Positions 24,271-33,752 are shown, counted from the first letter of the stretch. The stretch: 49,582 nt of DNA from JBILXY01 sp044378055 (GCA_044378055.1 JBILXY010000007.1:1-49582); one strand, 5' to 3'. A program made the numbers and translations. The notes: generated by a model not told the origin, from the letters alone.

Positions 24271-24390
24271 GCCCCAGGACCGCATCTAGCTTTCTTTCAG
24301 ATTGGCTAGTCTAACCACGAGAAATCTTATCATGGCCTAACCTCAGGATAAAGTTCACGAGTGACTAGTAACGAAGTGGTCTACCTGGGC
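24271..24390 (+). ncRNA. Candidate structured RNA between two tRNAs
   Basis: Complementary ends CCCAGGACC (24273-24281) and GGTctaCCTGGG (24378-24389) enclose three small hairpins: CTAGC/GCTAG (24286-24309), TTATC/GATAA (24327-24351) and AGTTCAC/GTGACT (24352-24366). This makes a four-way, cloverleaf-like fold of about 117 nt. It lacks a tRNA T-loop and matches no RNA family I know. The 3' end abuts tRNA-Gly. It could be chance pairing or a decayed tRNA. Confidence 0.3.
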
Positions 24391-24463
24391 GGGATTTGTA
24401 TAGTGGTTATTACCTCAGCTTTCCAAGCTGATGAGAGGGGTTCGATTCCCCTATCCCGCTCCA
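24389..24463 (+). tRNA. tRNA-Gly (TCC)
   Basis: Acceptor GCGGGAT/ATCCCGC, anticodon stem TCAGC/GCTGA with loop TTTCCAA (anticodon TCC, 24422-24424), T-arm AGGGG-TTCGATT-CCCCT, discriminator T and encoded CCA. Confidence 0.95.
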
Positions 24464-24559
24464 ACACCTAGAATTGTCTTTAATAAGACAACAACAAAAA
24501 TAAACATCACAACAATTAAAATAATCACAAGCTAGCTAAAATAGTAATATTCTTTGTAT

Positions 24560-25189
24560 ATGTCCCAAGCTGATAAACTTGATAATTTAAAAAAACGTAC
24601 AGGAAAAACTACCAAAAATTTTGATGAATTAGAAGAAAATACAACTAATTTTCAAGATAATGTTGATTCAAATAAGAATCAGCCAGAAGAAAAAGAAACT
24701 AATGGCAATATTAATTTAGCAGATATTCTTGAATTAAAGAATTCAATTAATCAGTTAAAGGATGATGCAGACATGTGGAAAGAGAGATCAGCAAGGCTTT
24801 CTGCTGAAATTTCAAACCTGCAAAAGCAACAAGAAATAGATTTAGGAGGAGCAAAAAAATCTGGAAAGAAGCAAGTTAGCAGCCAAATAATAATATTTTT
24901 AAACACTTTAAATTTGGCCTTTAGCTTTGCCCCAAGTTCCGATGATGTTAAAGTTAATAGTTTTATAGCTACTTTAAAAACCAGTTTTGAAAAATTGGTT
25001 CAAGATTTAAAGAACGCTGGAATTGAAATTATTCAACCAAAAGAAGGTGAACAATTTAACCCTGAAATTATGGCTGCGCTTGATGTTGCTCCAGATTCTC
25101 AAGAAAACCCAATTGTAAAAAGAGTTGCCGGACTTGGATACATTATTGATGGACAAGTTATTCAACCAGCCAGTGTTTTATTAGGCTAG
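24560..25189 (+). CDS. grpE: Nucleotide exchange factor GrpE
   Basis: A 209-residue GrpE, the ADP/ATP exchange factor of DnaK. It has an acidic, disordered N-terminus (1-50), a long dimerising helix (about 52-95, KNSINQLKDDADMWKERSAR), and the C-terminal beta-wing NAGIEIIQPKEGEQFNPEIM through VAGLGYIIDGQVIQPASVLL, which matches the family consensus. I start at ATG 24560, two codons after an alternative TTG. dnaK and dnaJ are not adjacent. A weak hairpin (AATCAG/CTGATT, 25201-25225) follows the gene. Confidence 0.92.
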   Translation: MSQADKLDNLKKRTGKTTKNFDELEENTTNFQDNVDSNKNQPEEKETNGNINLADILELKNSINQLKDDADMWKERSARLSAEISNLQKQQEIDLGGAKKSGKKQVSSQIIIFLNTLNLAFSFAPSSDDVKVNSFIATLKTSFEKLVQDLKNAGIEIIQPKEGEQFNPEIMAALDVAPDSQENPIVKRVAGLGYIIDGQVIQPASVLLG

Positions 25190-25294
25190 AATGAGATTAA
25201 AATCAGCATGAAGAGTGATCTGATTATTATATTGATGGTACTTCAAGTTCAACTTGCTATGTTATTTATGCTTAAAATTAAACTGAGATAGTGC

Positions 25295-25329
25295 TTGACA
25301 TTCCACCTGATTCATAACATTTTTATAAT
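25295..25329 (+). promoter_or_regulatory. Promoter of the subtilisin gene
   Basis: TTGACA (25295-25300) and an exact TATAAT (25324-25329), but 23 bp apart and with the -10 only 3 bp before the ATG at 25333. This shows the odd wide-spacer geometry seen at rplK and gmd. Confidence 0.45.
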
Positions 25330-25332
25330 TAT

Positions 25333-27900
25333 ATGTATCATAAACTTGCAACCTTTTTGTTAATTACAATCTTAGTCATATCTAATCATTCAATTAATGT
25401 AGAAGCAAACAATGTTTCAACAACTTTAAAAAATAGTTCAAGTTCGGTGAATGCTTTGGCGGAAAAAATGACAGAATCGCCAGAAAGTTTATCAGGCTAT
25501 GGTTTAATAATTAAAAATAAGGAAGGGTTAAGTAATGCATCAACCAAGACAAAACTTGCTAGCAATTTAGCTAAATTCCAAGCTGTTTCAGATTATAGGT
25601 CTGGGAATAAACAAACTACCATGTATAGTTATGGCAGCTTAAAAGATCTTCAGGAAGGATTAAAAACCGCCCTGCTAGATCCAACTGTAGAGATAGCACA
25701 ACCAAATTTTAAGTATAATTTTTTATATAATCCAACATCCAACCCAAGGTTTAACAACACAGATCAATGGTATTTACAAAACGGAATTGGAACTATGAAT
25801 GCCCCTGCCGCTTGGGATGCCATGCAATCAAGGCTTGGTTTAAGTGGTTGCAGTGATAATGGGGTTAACAAACAATGCGGAGGCCTTTCATCTGTTAAGA
25901 TAGCTGTAATTGATAGCGGGGTAAACATTAACACAGCCGAGGTACCTGAATTTACAAATTCAAATATCGATGTTGCAAACAGTGTTCGCTTCTATACAAG
26001 AAATGATAACAATTGCGATTCAATCGGAGAATTTGATACAACTTTGCAAGATAGTTTGGGTAACTGGGTTGTCTTCTGCAAAAAAATTGGCAGTCAGTTT
26101 GATGAAGTAGGACATGGCAGCATTGTAGCTCAGCAAATTGTTGCTGGGAATAACTCTATAGGTGGTATCGGACTTGGCTATAATTTGACCTTGTTGCCAA
26201 TTGCCCTTCATGGTGGAAGTTTAAATACTTACTATATTTCTAAAGCCATAGAATACGCCACTGACCAACAAGTTGCAGCAATTAACTTATCTCTTGGAAG
26301 CTCTGAAGACAGTTTTGGATTAGTTTCTTCTTCCTTAAACAGGGCTATTAGTAGAGGTGTTATTCCTGTTGCAGCCAGTGGAAATTGCGGAGATGTTTCA
26401 GAACGCGACTGTTTTAGTGATCCTGCATTAAGCCCTGCTGTGAATCCAACAATATATCCAGCTGCATATAATAACACAATTGCTGTAGGTGCTAGTAATT
26501 ATGGAACAGTGGCCGCCAACATAACAAAAACTAGTTATTCAAGTTTTGGAAATTTTCTTGATTTTGTGGCTCCTGTAGGAGGTGGATCTGGTACTACTAC
26601 TCCAAATGGAATTTATGGTCAGTGCGGCAAAACCTATAATACCTCCAGCCCTGTAGATCCTAATTTTTCCGACCCTTGTAATAATAAGTATCTGGCCAAT
26701 AGCCCTTCTTGTTTGAATGCAAATTGTGGAGACTCTAAATGGTATGGAACATCCTTTGCCGCGCCTCAAATTGTGGCTGTAATTGGTTTAATTAAAAGTA
26801 TTGACCCAGCTGCAAGTTTTAACAATGTATATCAGCTGTTAAAGGAAAACTCTACCGATCTTGGAGCAGTAGGATACGACATAAATACGGGATGGGGTAT
26901 TCCAAAATTAGATCAAATTATTATTAATATGTGGAATTCCTGGAACGGTCAGAGTGGTGGAAAAATTGTAAACAAAGCAACAGATCAGCTGGTTTTTAGT
27001 GTTGATGGTAAAGTGTATCAATCAATTATGGCTACTGACACAAAACTATATACCAGATCTACAAACGATATTTTTAACTGGAGTTCTTGGGCAGAAGGTG
27101 CTGGAATAACCCTAAAAGATTCCCCTAGAATAATAGAATTTAACAATAAACTTTATCAAGCTGGCTTTGGAACAGATAATAGGCTTTATACCAGAAGTTC
27201 AACTGATGGGCTTGCTTGGAGTAACTGGGTTGAAGGGGCCGGTATAACTTTAAAAGAATCTCCAGAGATGGCAGTATTTTCAGGTAAAATTTATCAAGCT
27301 GGCTTTGGAACAGATAATAGGCTTTATACCAGAAGTTCAACTGATGGGCTTGCTTGGAGTAACTGGGTTGAAGGGGCCGGTATAACTTTAAATAATGCGC
27401 CAGCTATTTCAGTTTTCAGCAGCAAAATTTATCAATCAGCCAGAGGAACAGATAATAGGCTTTATACAAGGAGTTCAACCGACGGAATTGTTTGGAGTAA
27501 CTGGGCTGAGGGAAATAGTATAACAATATTAAACAAACCAAACAGTATTGTTTTTAGTAGCAAAATTTATCAATCAGCCAGAGGAACAGATAATAGGCTT
27601 TATACAAGAAGTTCAACCGACGGAATTGTTTGGAGTAACTGGGTTGAGGGAAATAGCATAACAATAATTAGCTCGCCTGATGTTATTGTGTTTAACAGTA
27701 AAATAAATCAGATAGCTAGAGGAACCGATAATAGGCTTTATACCAGAAGTTCAACCGACGGAATTGTTTGGAGTAACTGGGCAGAGTCAAGCGGTATTAC
27801 TAGTGCAGTAAGGCCATCAAGCTTAGTTTTTAATGGCAAACTATTCCAAATTACTGTTGGAACCGATAATGGTATTTGGTTTAGAAGTAAAAATACTTAG
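25333..27900 (+). CDS. Secreted subtilisin-like protease (S8) with C-terminal propeller-type repeats
   Basis: An 855-residue exported protein. It has a signal peptide (1-25), a propeptide-like region (about 40-130), and an S8 catalytic domain (about 140-530) with D194 (VIDSGVN), H261 (GHGSIVAQQ), oxyanion N351 (AASGN) and S474 (GTSFAAPQ). An insert of about 60 residues with six cysteines lies before the Ser. The C-terminal 310 residues hold six copies of a 46-residue unit (GTDNRLYTRSSTDGxxWSNW), like PLL/tectonin-type lectin propellers that bind glycans. It probably digests proteins after binding a surface, possibly the host's. No anchor is visible, so it may be released. Confidence 0.9.
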   Translation: MYHKLATFLLITILVISNHSINVEANNVSTTLKNSSSSVNALAEKMTESPESLSGYGLIIKNKEGLSNASTKTKLASNLAKFQAVSDYRSGNKQTTMYSYGSLKDLQEGLKTALLDPTVEIAQPNFKYNFLYNPTSNPRFNNTDQWYLQNGIGTMNAPAAWDAMQSRLGLSGCSDNGVNKQCGGLSSVKIAVIDSGVNINTAEVPEFTNSNIDVANSVRFYTRNDNNCDSIGEFDTTLQDSLGNWVVFCKKIGSQFDEVGHGSIVAQQIVAGNNSIGGIGLGYNLTLLPIALHGGSLNTYYISKAIEYATDQQVAAINLSLGSSEDSFGLVSSSLNRAISRGVIPVAASGNCGDVSERDCFSDPALSPAVNPTIYPAAYNNTIAVGASNYGTVAANITKTSYSSFGNFLDFVAPVGGGSGTTTPNGIYGQCGKTYNTSSPVDPNFSDPCNNKYLANSPSCLNANCGDSKWYGTSFAAPQIVAVIGLIKSIDPAASFNNVYQLLKENSTDLGAVGYDINTGWGIPKLDQIIINMWNSWNGQSGGKIVNKATDQLVFSVDGKVYQSIMATDTKLYTRSTNDIFNWSSWAEGAGITLKDSPRIIEFNNKLYQAGFGTDNRLYTRSSTDGLAWSNWVEGAGITLKESPEMAVFSGKIYQAGFGTDNRLYTRSSTDGLAWSNWVEGAGITLNNAPAISVFSSKIYQSARGTDNRLYTRSSTDGIVWSNWAEGNSITILNKPNSIVFSSKIYQSARGTDNRLYTRSSTDGIVWSNWVEGNSITIISSPDVIVFNSKINQIARGTDNRLYTRSSTDGIVWSNWAESSGITSAVRPSSLVFNGKLFQITVGTDNGIWFRSKNT
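27152..27392 (+). repeat. 103-nt perfect tandem duplication inside the propeller repeats
   Basis: Positions 27152-27254 and 27290-27392 are identical over 103 nt with a 138-nt (46-codon) period. Other units (27428 onward) are more diverged, so this pair is the youngest. Confidence 0.9.
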
Positions 27901-27922
27901 AATTATAAATGAAATTATTAAA

Positions 27923-28519
27923 TTATTTCTTTGTGTAAATTGCAATATAGCCAGGGTAATAGCCAATGTTTTCTAATAGATCAAAAAGCCATCCAAATTT
28001 TGCCCTAGGATAATATTTCAGTATTTCAACAGTCCAATTGGTATCAGCAAGGTCAGCCAGTTCTTTTTCTTCAAAATAGCGCTTATGGGTAATATCTTCG
28101 TAACCTTTCCAAGTTATATTTAGATACTTAAACCAAAACGGAGTCTCTCTTCTTGGAACAGATACTAATATTTTAGAGCTGGTTACTTTTTTAACTTGCG
28201 CCCAAAAAGAATTAAGGTCTTGCACATGCTCTATCACATCGCCAAGAATAATCGTATCAAACTGATTTTCTTTAAATGGCAATTCATCAAACTGAATTTT
28301 AAATTTATTAGCTGAATCAACCTTAATTGTATCTAGAAATTTACTATCTACATCAGCAAAAAATACTTCAAAGCCGGCTTTTACTAAATCTAGCCCATAA
28401 CTACCATAAGCGCAGCCGTAATCAATAACCTTACCAACTGCATGTTTACGGTGAATTGCAAGCCTTTTAACACATGGCTTAAAACCCCAAGCGGCTTCAA
28501 GTATATTTTGATTGTCCAT
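27923..28519 (-). CDS. SAM-dependent methyltransferase, class I
   Basis: A 198-residue Rossmann methyltransferase: motif I VIDYGCAYGSYGLDL (SAM binding), acidic DVDS after strand 2, and LGDVIEHVQDLNSFW as motif IV/post-IV, followed by SVPRRETPFW. The target is unknown. It lies at the end of a minus-strand run of glycan genes, 6 bp after another methyltransferase, so it may modify sugars or a lipid-linked glycan (inference). It ends 22 bp from the convergent subtilisin stop. Confidence 0.8.
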   Translation of the reverse strand: MDNQNILEAAWGFKPCVKRLAIHRKHAVGKVIDYGCAYGSYGLDLVKAGFEVFFADVDSKFLDTIKVDSANKFKIQFDELPFKENQFDTIILGDVIEHVQDLNSFWAQVKKVTSSKILVSVPRRETPFWFKYLNITWKGYEDITHKRYFEEKELADLADTNWTVEILKYYPRAKFGWLFDLLENIGYYPGYIAIYTKK

Positions 28520-28525
28520 AAAATT

Positions 28526-29275
28526 TTATTTTTGCAATGTTAACAACCAAACATTCCATTCTGTTGGCTTTTTGGCCTTAGCGAAAAATTCAAAAGTTTT
28601 ACTTCCCTTAATTTTTCTTTGCTTACTTACTAATTGCTTATCTAAAACTTTGAAAGGTTTAGTGATTAAATTAATTCTTTCTTCTGTAAATTTTGTAATT
28701 TTATCATCCCAATAATTTCCATTTTCAAAAAGTGGTATGGTAATTACAGCAACACCACCTGGTTTTAACATTCTGTAAACTTCTTCAAAAGCAATTTTGT
28801 CTGCATCTTCCATTTGTTTGTCCCCGTAATGACCAAAACCCATGTGTTCTATTACCGAAACAGAAACAATTCCATCAAAAGTGTTATCTTTAAATTTATT
28901 GTCGAATAAATCTTGGCAAATAAATTCCATGCTCGGATGGTAAATATTTTCTGTATTAATTTGATCCATGGCGGTAACCTCGTATCCCACTGTTGCTAAT
29001 TGCAAAGGTAAAATTGAATCGTTACTACCAATATCCATAACCTTTTTAATTTTATCTCCAAAGCTTCCTAATTGCTTAAAAACATAAGGGTATTCGGCAA
29101 TTCTTTCGTTGTAGATTAATTCTTTCTGGATGCTAGACTGCATTCCTGCATAGTACAATAAACGCTTAAAATAATAAAAAGGAACGCTTGAAGTTAAAGC
29201 CTGAAGAGTTGAATTTTTGAACTTGTAATCAATTAGAGATGGGGAAAGTTCAATTTTTTCACGAATTTGAATCAT
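28526..29275 (-). CDS. SAM-dependent methyltransferase, class I
   Basis: A 249-residue methyltransferase with VMDIGSNDSILPLQLA (motif I variant, DIGSND in place of GxGxG), TAMDQI, DGIVSVSVIEHMGFG and YRMLKPGGVAVITIP. Its start overlaps the end of the upstream glycosyltransferase gene by 17 bp, indicating translational coupling and shared function in glycan synthesis. Substrate unknown. Confidence 0.8.
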   Translation of the reverse strand: MIQIREKIELSPSLIDYKFKNSTLQALTSSVPFYYFKRLLYYAGMQSSIQKELIYNERIAEYPYVFKQLGSFGDKIKKVMDIGSNDSILPLQLATVGYEVTAMDQINTENIYHPSMEFICQDLFDNKFKDNTFDGIVSVSVIEHMGFGHYGDKQMEDADKIAFEEVYRMLKPGGVAVITIPLFENGNYWDDKITKFTEERINLITKPFKVLDKQLVSKQRKIKGSKTFEFFAKAKKPTEWNVWLLTLQK

Positions 29276-30398
29276 AGATAAGGTTTAGAAAGATATTGTA
29301 TTGTTTATTAAATACTTGGGTAATACTGTGCTGATTATAATAGCTTTGCATTTCCAAAATATTTTTTTGGTAACTCGGTTCACCCGATGAAACGGAGAGT
29401 AGCTTAACTAACTGTAATGTCAAGTCTGCTACATCCCCTTCTTTAAATTTTGGTAGAAAATCATATTCCTTAAAAAAGGCAATATCGCTGACTAAGATTG
29501 GTTTATTTCTGGCAAAAATTGTACCAATAGAGGCCGAAGCCGAGCTTCTTTCATAGTATGGATAGACAAAACAACTTGCATAATTAAATATGGCATGCAA
29601 AGCTAAATCTTCGTCTTCTAAAAATCCTGTAAAAATAACATGTTTTTGAATTTTTAATGAACTAGCTAAATCCACTAATTCTTCCATGTATCCCTGCCCT
29701 CCACCTGCTGGGGATGAACCTGCAACAATAAGTACTGCCTCGGGAATTTTTTTAAGAATATCTGGCATAGCTTTTATGGCAAGATGAAAACCCTTATTTG
29801 GATAAGCAAAACCAAACATGGTAATAAGCTTATTATTTTCTTTTAGATTATATTTTTTCTCTAAAATATCAAAGTCTGCTTGGATGCTTTCAACTTTATA
29901 CAAACCCAATTCTAAATATTCAACTTTATTCTTATCTCCACCATATTTCGTTAATAAATCTACTCCTTTTTGGCTTAAAGCAATCACTTTATCACTAAAT
30001 TTTAAAATAACAAAATAAGATAATTTAAGGTACAATCTGATTATTTTTTGAAGGAAACTATGGTAATGGGAGAAATTAATTTCCACCTTTTCCAATTCCC
30101 ATATTGTGTGCATTGTAACCACTACTTTTTTGTTTGTAAATATATTCAGAAGTCTAAATTTAATAAGATAAATTAAGAAGAATAGACCCATGATAGGCCA
30201 TATTCCAAATTCATGTTGAAAATGAACAATATCTACAGGTTTAAAAATAAGAGAGAATAGATCTTTCAACTTCGTATCAAAAGGAAATAATTGAATATTT
30301 TTATTTGATTCTGCTTCGGCATATAAATTCCTGGAATATCCTGCTATTCCGCATCTTTGCCTATTTGGCATATGGTTTGCAATTTTTAGTAGTTTCAT
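29259..30398 (-). CDS. GT4-type glycosyltransferase
   Basis: A 379-residue GT-B fold enzyme. The N-terminus has MPNRQRCGIAGYSRNLY, and HFQHEFGIW is typical of GT4 acceptor domains. The C-terminal nucleotide-sugar half starts at MFGFAYPNKGFHLAI and includes VIFTGFLEDEDL and FVYPYYERSSASASIG, with the expected acidic position varied. It ends in TGA, the only TGA stop among the genes of this window. It is paralogous to the gene 1 bp upstream and overlaps the methyltransferase downstream. A retaining transferase adding sugars (possibly mannose-derived) to a surface glycan is likely. Confidence 0.85.
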   Translation of the reverse strand: MKLLKIANHMPNRQRCGIAGYSRNLYAEAESNKNIQLFPFDTKLKDLFSLIFKPVDIVHFQHEFGIWPIMGLFFLIYLIKFRLLNIFTNKKVVVTMHTIWELEKVEINFSHYHSFLQKIIRLYLKLSYFVILKFSDKVIALSQKGVDLLTKYGGDKNKVEYLELGLYKVESIQADFDILEKKYNLKENNKLITMFGFAYPNKGFHLAIKAMPDILKKIPEAVLIVAGSSPAGGGQGYMEELVDLASSLKIQKHVIFTGFLEDEDLALHAIFNYASCFVYPYYERSSASASIGTIFARNKPILVSDIAFFKEYDFLPKFKEGDVADLTLQLVKLLSVSSGEPSYQKNILEMQSYYNQHSITQVFNKQYNIFLNLIYDSNS

Positions 30399-30399
30399 A

Positions 30400-31542
30400 T
30401 TATTTATAGTATTTTAATTGTTGGTTGAAAATCTCTTCCAAAGAATTAAGCCGAACATAATTTTCAATTTCAGAGATTAGGGGTTTAGCTATTTCTTGCA
30501 TTGATAAAATTTTCTGCTCAAGATCTTGGATATCTCCTTCTTTAAAACATGGCAAAAATGGATATTCTTTAAAATAATCAATATCACTAACTAGAACAGG
30601 CTTGGCATAACTTAATACACTCGCAAGGGCCCCAGAAGCGTTAGTTCTGCTAAAATATGGGAAAATAAAAGCAAAGGTTTTAGTAAATATTTCTGCTAGT
30701 AATTCTTTTTCTGCAGGTACATCATAATCCAAAAAACCTGTAAAATGAACTTTATCTTGTATGCCAAGTTCTTTAGTTAATCTTACTAAATATTCCAAAT
30801 ATGTCTCACCTTCTCTTCCAGAAATTGATATTCCAAAAGACTCTCCACTTACAACCATTAGGTGGATATTTGAATTAGGATTTTTTGATAAAATTGAATG
30901 TAAAGCCTGAATTACTAAATGATAGCCTTTGTTTTCAAAAGCAAAACCAAACAAACTAAAAATTTCAGCGTTATTAGGGATGTTAAATTTAGTTTTAAGC
31001 AAATTTGTTGTCGATCCTTCAAGCAATCTAGGGAATACTCCGTGCGGCAAAACCTGAATTTTGTAGGATAATTTTCCAGCAATTTCAGACAAAACATCAG
31101 CTGAAGATTTACTTAGAACTATAGTATTTTTGCTTACTAATACAATCAGCCAATAATAAAATTTTAAGTAAATCGATAGAAGCGGAAAAGCAAATCCAAA
31201 TTTAGCGAAATGGGGTAAAGCCTTAGTTAAATTATAAGGATTATGAACGGAATGAACTGTGGTGGTAAGTCTGGATTTAGTGAATATGCTTACGATACTA
31301 AAATATATTAGAAAGAAAATTCCAGTAATTCCGATAAAAGAATCGAACAAGAAAAATTCATGCTGTAAATGAACATTCTTAGCCTTGGAAAACGGAGATT
31401 TTAAACAATTTAAAAAGCCAATTGGTTTTATCTCAACTGAGACTTTATTTTTATAATATTCTGGATTAAATATACGATTTGTATATTCCTTTATTCCACA
31501 CTTCACCTTTCTATTTGAACTTAAAACAAGAACTTGAATCAC
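30400..31542 (-). CDS. GT4-type glycosyltransferase (paralogue)
   Basis: A 380-residue GT-B enzyme, similar throughout to its downstream neighbour (VKCGIKEYTNRIF, NVHLQHEFFLF, LFGFAFENKGYHLVI, VHFTGFLDYDVP, KPVLVSDIDYFKEYPFLP). The tandem pair looks like an old duplication with diverged specificity. It starts at GTG 31542, with TTGACA (31572-31577) exactly 35 nt upstream, a leaderless geometry. It is first in an operon of two transferases and two methyltransferases. Confidence 0.85.
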   Translation of the reverse strand: MIQVLVLSSNRKVKCGIKEYTNRIFNPEYYKNKVSVEIKPIGFLNCLKSPFSKAKNVHLQHEFFLFDSFIGITGIFFLIYFSIVSIFTKSRLTTTVHSVHNPYNLTKALPHFAKFGFAFPLLSIYLKFYYWLIVLVSKNTIVLSKSSADVLSEIAGKLSYKIQVLPHGVFPRLLEGSTTNLLKTKFNIPNNAEIFSLFGFAFENKGYHLVIQALHSILSKNPNSNIHLMVVSGESFGISISGREGETYLEYLVRLTKELGIQDKVHFTGFLDYDVPAEKELLAEIFTKTFAFIFPYFSRTNASGALASVLSYAKPVLVSDIDYFKEYPFLPCFKEGDIQDLEQKILSMQEIAKPLISEIENYVRLNSLEEIFNQQLKYYK

Positions 31543-31702
31543 CTTTTTAAACTGATTTCTTGCAAGTATATTGTCAAAATGTATTTAGAAATCACAAATT
31601 GTCGAGATTAAAAACTTACTGGGTAATTACAATTTTACAGTGATTGTATTATTTGCGACTAAGCAGGATATAAATTATTAAATAACAAAACTATTGCATC
31701 AG

Positions 31703-33637
31703 CTAAGGAATTAATAAAGTTTTACCAATTGCAACGCTAGCAGGATTATTTATATATTTTATTTCAGGGAAATCTAGGAAATTAATGCCATCTCCTAAAG
31801 CTAAGCTAGTGGAAACAAGGCCTGGTTGTGAGTTAAAATTTATGTAATCAACAGAATTTGGAAGAGAAAAAGAAACTTTTACATTGCTTATTTGTTCGTC
31901 TCGAATATAAGCCCCTACTACCCTGCTTCCATCAGGCTGAGTATAAATGTAGCCGTTTTCAATATCAATGATTGAGTTTACAACAGTTTTTGCTTCATCA
32001 ATATATTTTGGCTCTATCCCATAAAATTTTGTAACATCAGAAAAATAGTTTTTCCTTAATGGAGAAAAGCTTAAAGCCTGAGGGCTTTCAATTTTAATTT
32101 CAGTTGCTTCATCGGGAATTTGTAGACCTACAAAAGTTAACGGAGCTAAATTATTGTACCCTCTAAGTAAATTAACTTTATCAGGAATGACCTGCGTATA
32201 ATTGAATGTAATGTTGTTCCCACCCAGCTTTTTTTGCGAAGAAAAACTAAATTGATTTTGGGTAATTAAATTTCGCTTATCAGCAGAAAGATTAGCCAAT
32301 ATAAAACTTGCGTTTGGCGTTTTATTTTTTTCTTTACAGCTGTTTGTACCGGCAAGTCCGGTGTTTTCCCAGTATGTTTGAATAGTTGGGTTATTAAACC
32401 AAATTTGCAAATCTCTTTTCAATAAATTAAGACCAATTTCATAAGCAATATCAGCACCTCCTTTGTCATTTAAAATTTTGCTGAAATTAGAAATAAAGGT
32501 TTCTGCCACATTCGATATTTCAGCCTTAGGATTTTTTAAATCCACTGCATTTAAAGAAGGACTGGTTAACTTTTCAATCTGTTCTAGAAAGTTTATTTTA
32601 TTTATTTCGCCAACAATTTCATCTTTAATTATTAAATCGTTTGGCCAAAGCGATTCCAAAAACTGAGGATTAATAAAAATTACCGCATCTGATGAAAAAC
32701 CATTGCTACTTTTTGCAAATTCCCTTTGTACTGTTGCTGCCGTTGTTGGAAAGCATGGAAAAAAGTTAATATTTCTAATTCCCCCTTCCCCTACCAAGTC
32801 GTATTCGTTTGAATAATACCAGCTAGCAGGATGAGTTAATAATTCAAATGGCTTGGATCCATCGACATTATAAATTGTTTGACTTTGTTCTATAGTAATT
32901 CTTCCTTTGAAAATTTCAACCGGAATATATGAACCAATAAAACCTCCAGTGGGCCTTGCTTCTCCAATATTTTGATTAAAGATTAAGAATCTCTGACGGG
33001 TTTGATGCCCCAAAAGTTTTAATAACTCTTCTCTTTTTGGATAAGCATTGTCTATCCAGTTAAATATATCATCCACCGCTCTTATTAAGGTTTTAACTCT
33101 AGTAGTGCCAAAATTTGCCAATATCCATTTTATGGCTCCCAGGCTATTCCACTTATCTTTGGTTTTTAATAAAAGAGGTTGTATATTATTTAAAACTTTT
33201 TCCAAATCGTTAGTGAAATAATCAGAGTTGGATTTAGCTGAAATTAAACCATCTAAACTAAACCTATAAACCAAAAGTGGATCTAATTCCTTTAGCCATT
33301 CCTGCCCAAGTTCACTTACAGAATCAATTTCTGAACTCACTATTCCTTCAGTAAGGGTAAACTTAGTAATGGGTAACAAAGTATCTTTAATTTCAGACTT
33401 AAGGGTTTCTATGGCCTTTTCTTTCCCAGCTTTATTTAATTCTAAAAAGGTTTTAGCAACGCTAAGCCATTCTGGGCTTAATTCAGAAGCTTTGGCCGTA
33501 GTTTGATTGATTCTAACCCCAAGAGAAAATACCAATACTGCTAAAACCATGAAAATATTGATATACAAAAAAAACCTATATTTCAAAGCCTTCTTTGTGT
33601 ATCCTAACAAGCTAAGTTGTTTAGGCTTGTTATGCAT
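31703..33637 (-). CDS. DUF4012 domain protein, membrane-anchored
   Basis: A protein of 644 residues from ATG 33637, or 655 from an in-frame TTG at 33670, where a TTTACA-N17-TAAACT promoter sits just upstream. One membrane helix near the N-terminus (FFLYINIFMVLAVLVFSLGV) is followed by a large extracellular part. RFLIFNQNIGEARPTGGFIG and downstream DGSKPFELLTHPA mark DUF4012, common in patescibacterial and actinobacterial genomes, often near polysaccharide genes. Its function is unknown; the neighbourhood suggests cell-surface glycan assembly or attachment. Confidence 0.8.
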   Translation of the reverse strand: MHNKPKQLSLLGYTKKALKYRFFLYINIFMVLAVLVFSLGVRINQTTAKASELSPEWLSVAKTFLELNKAGKEKAIETLKSEIKDTLLPITKFTLTEGIVSSEIDSVSELGQEWLKELDPLLVYRFSLDGLISAKSNSDYFTNDLEKVLNNIQPLLLKTKDKWNSLGAIKWILANFGTTRVKTLIRAVDDIFNWIDNAYPKREELLKLLGHQTRQRFLIFNQNIGEARPTGGFIGSYIPVEIFKGRITIEQSQTIYNVDGSKPFELLTHPASWYYSNEYDLVGEGGIRNINFFPCFPTTAATVQREFAKSSNGFSSDAVIFINPQFLESLWPNDLIIKDEIVGEINKINFLEQIEKLTSPSLNAVDLKNPKAEISNVAETFISNFSKILNDKGGADIAYEIGLNLLKRDLQIWFNNPTIQTYWENTGLAGTNSCKEKNKTPNASFILANLSADKRNLITQNQFSFSSQKKLGGNNITFNYTQVIPDKVNLLRGYNNLAPLTFVGLQIPDEATEIKIESPQALSFSPLRKNYFSDVTKFYGIEPKYIDEAKTVVNSIIDIENGYIYTQPDGSRVVGAYIRDEQISNVKVSFSLPNSVDYINFNSQPGLVSTSLALGDGINFLDFPEIKYINNPASVAIGKTLLIP

Positions 33638-33752
33638 TCTATTTTTCAAAAGGTTTAAATCTGCAGACAATTAATCTAGTTTAACCCATGAAATAAAGAT
33701 TGTAAACAAAACCATAAAAGTAAAAACTGTTTAATAGAGAAAATCTAGAAAG

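Larger units (their letters stand above)
23958..24559. other. 600-bp gene-free stretch holding two tRNAs and a possible structured RNA
   Basis: Contents: a promoter-like TTGACA at 24030 with CATTAT (24054, 18 bp) or TATGAT (24059, 23 bp); tRNA-Tyr 24087-24172; AT-rich sequence 24173-24270; a foldable segment 24271-24390; tRNA-Gly 24389-24463; an inverted repeat TTGTCTT-taat-AAGACAA (24474-24491); and the AT-rich grpE upstream region. No protein gene is seen. Confidence 0.7.

Noticed and set aside
24271..24390. 5S rRNA, SRP RNA or tmRNA identity for the spacer RNA
   Set aside because: None of the conserved strings (CCGAACUCAG of 5S, GGAAGNAGC of SRP, tRNA-Ala-like ends of tmRNA) is found on either strand.
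25333..27900. CRISPR-like array from the regular 138-nt repeats
   Set aside because: The period is a multiple of three, repeats are coding in one long frame, and 'spacers' are also similar; these are protein repeats.
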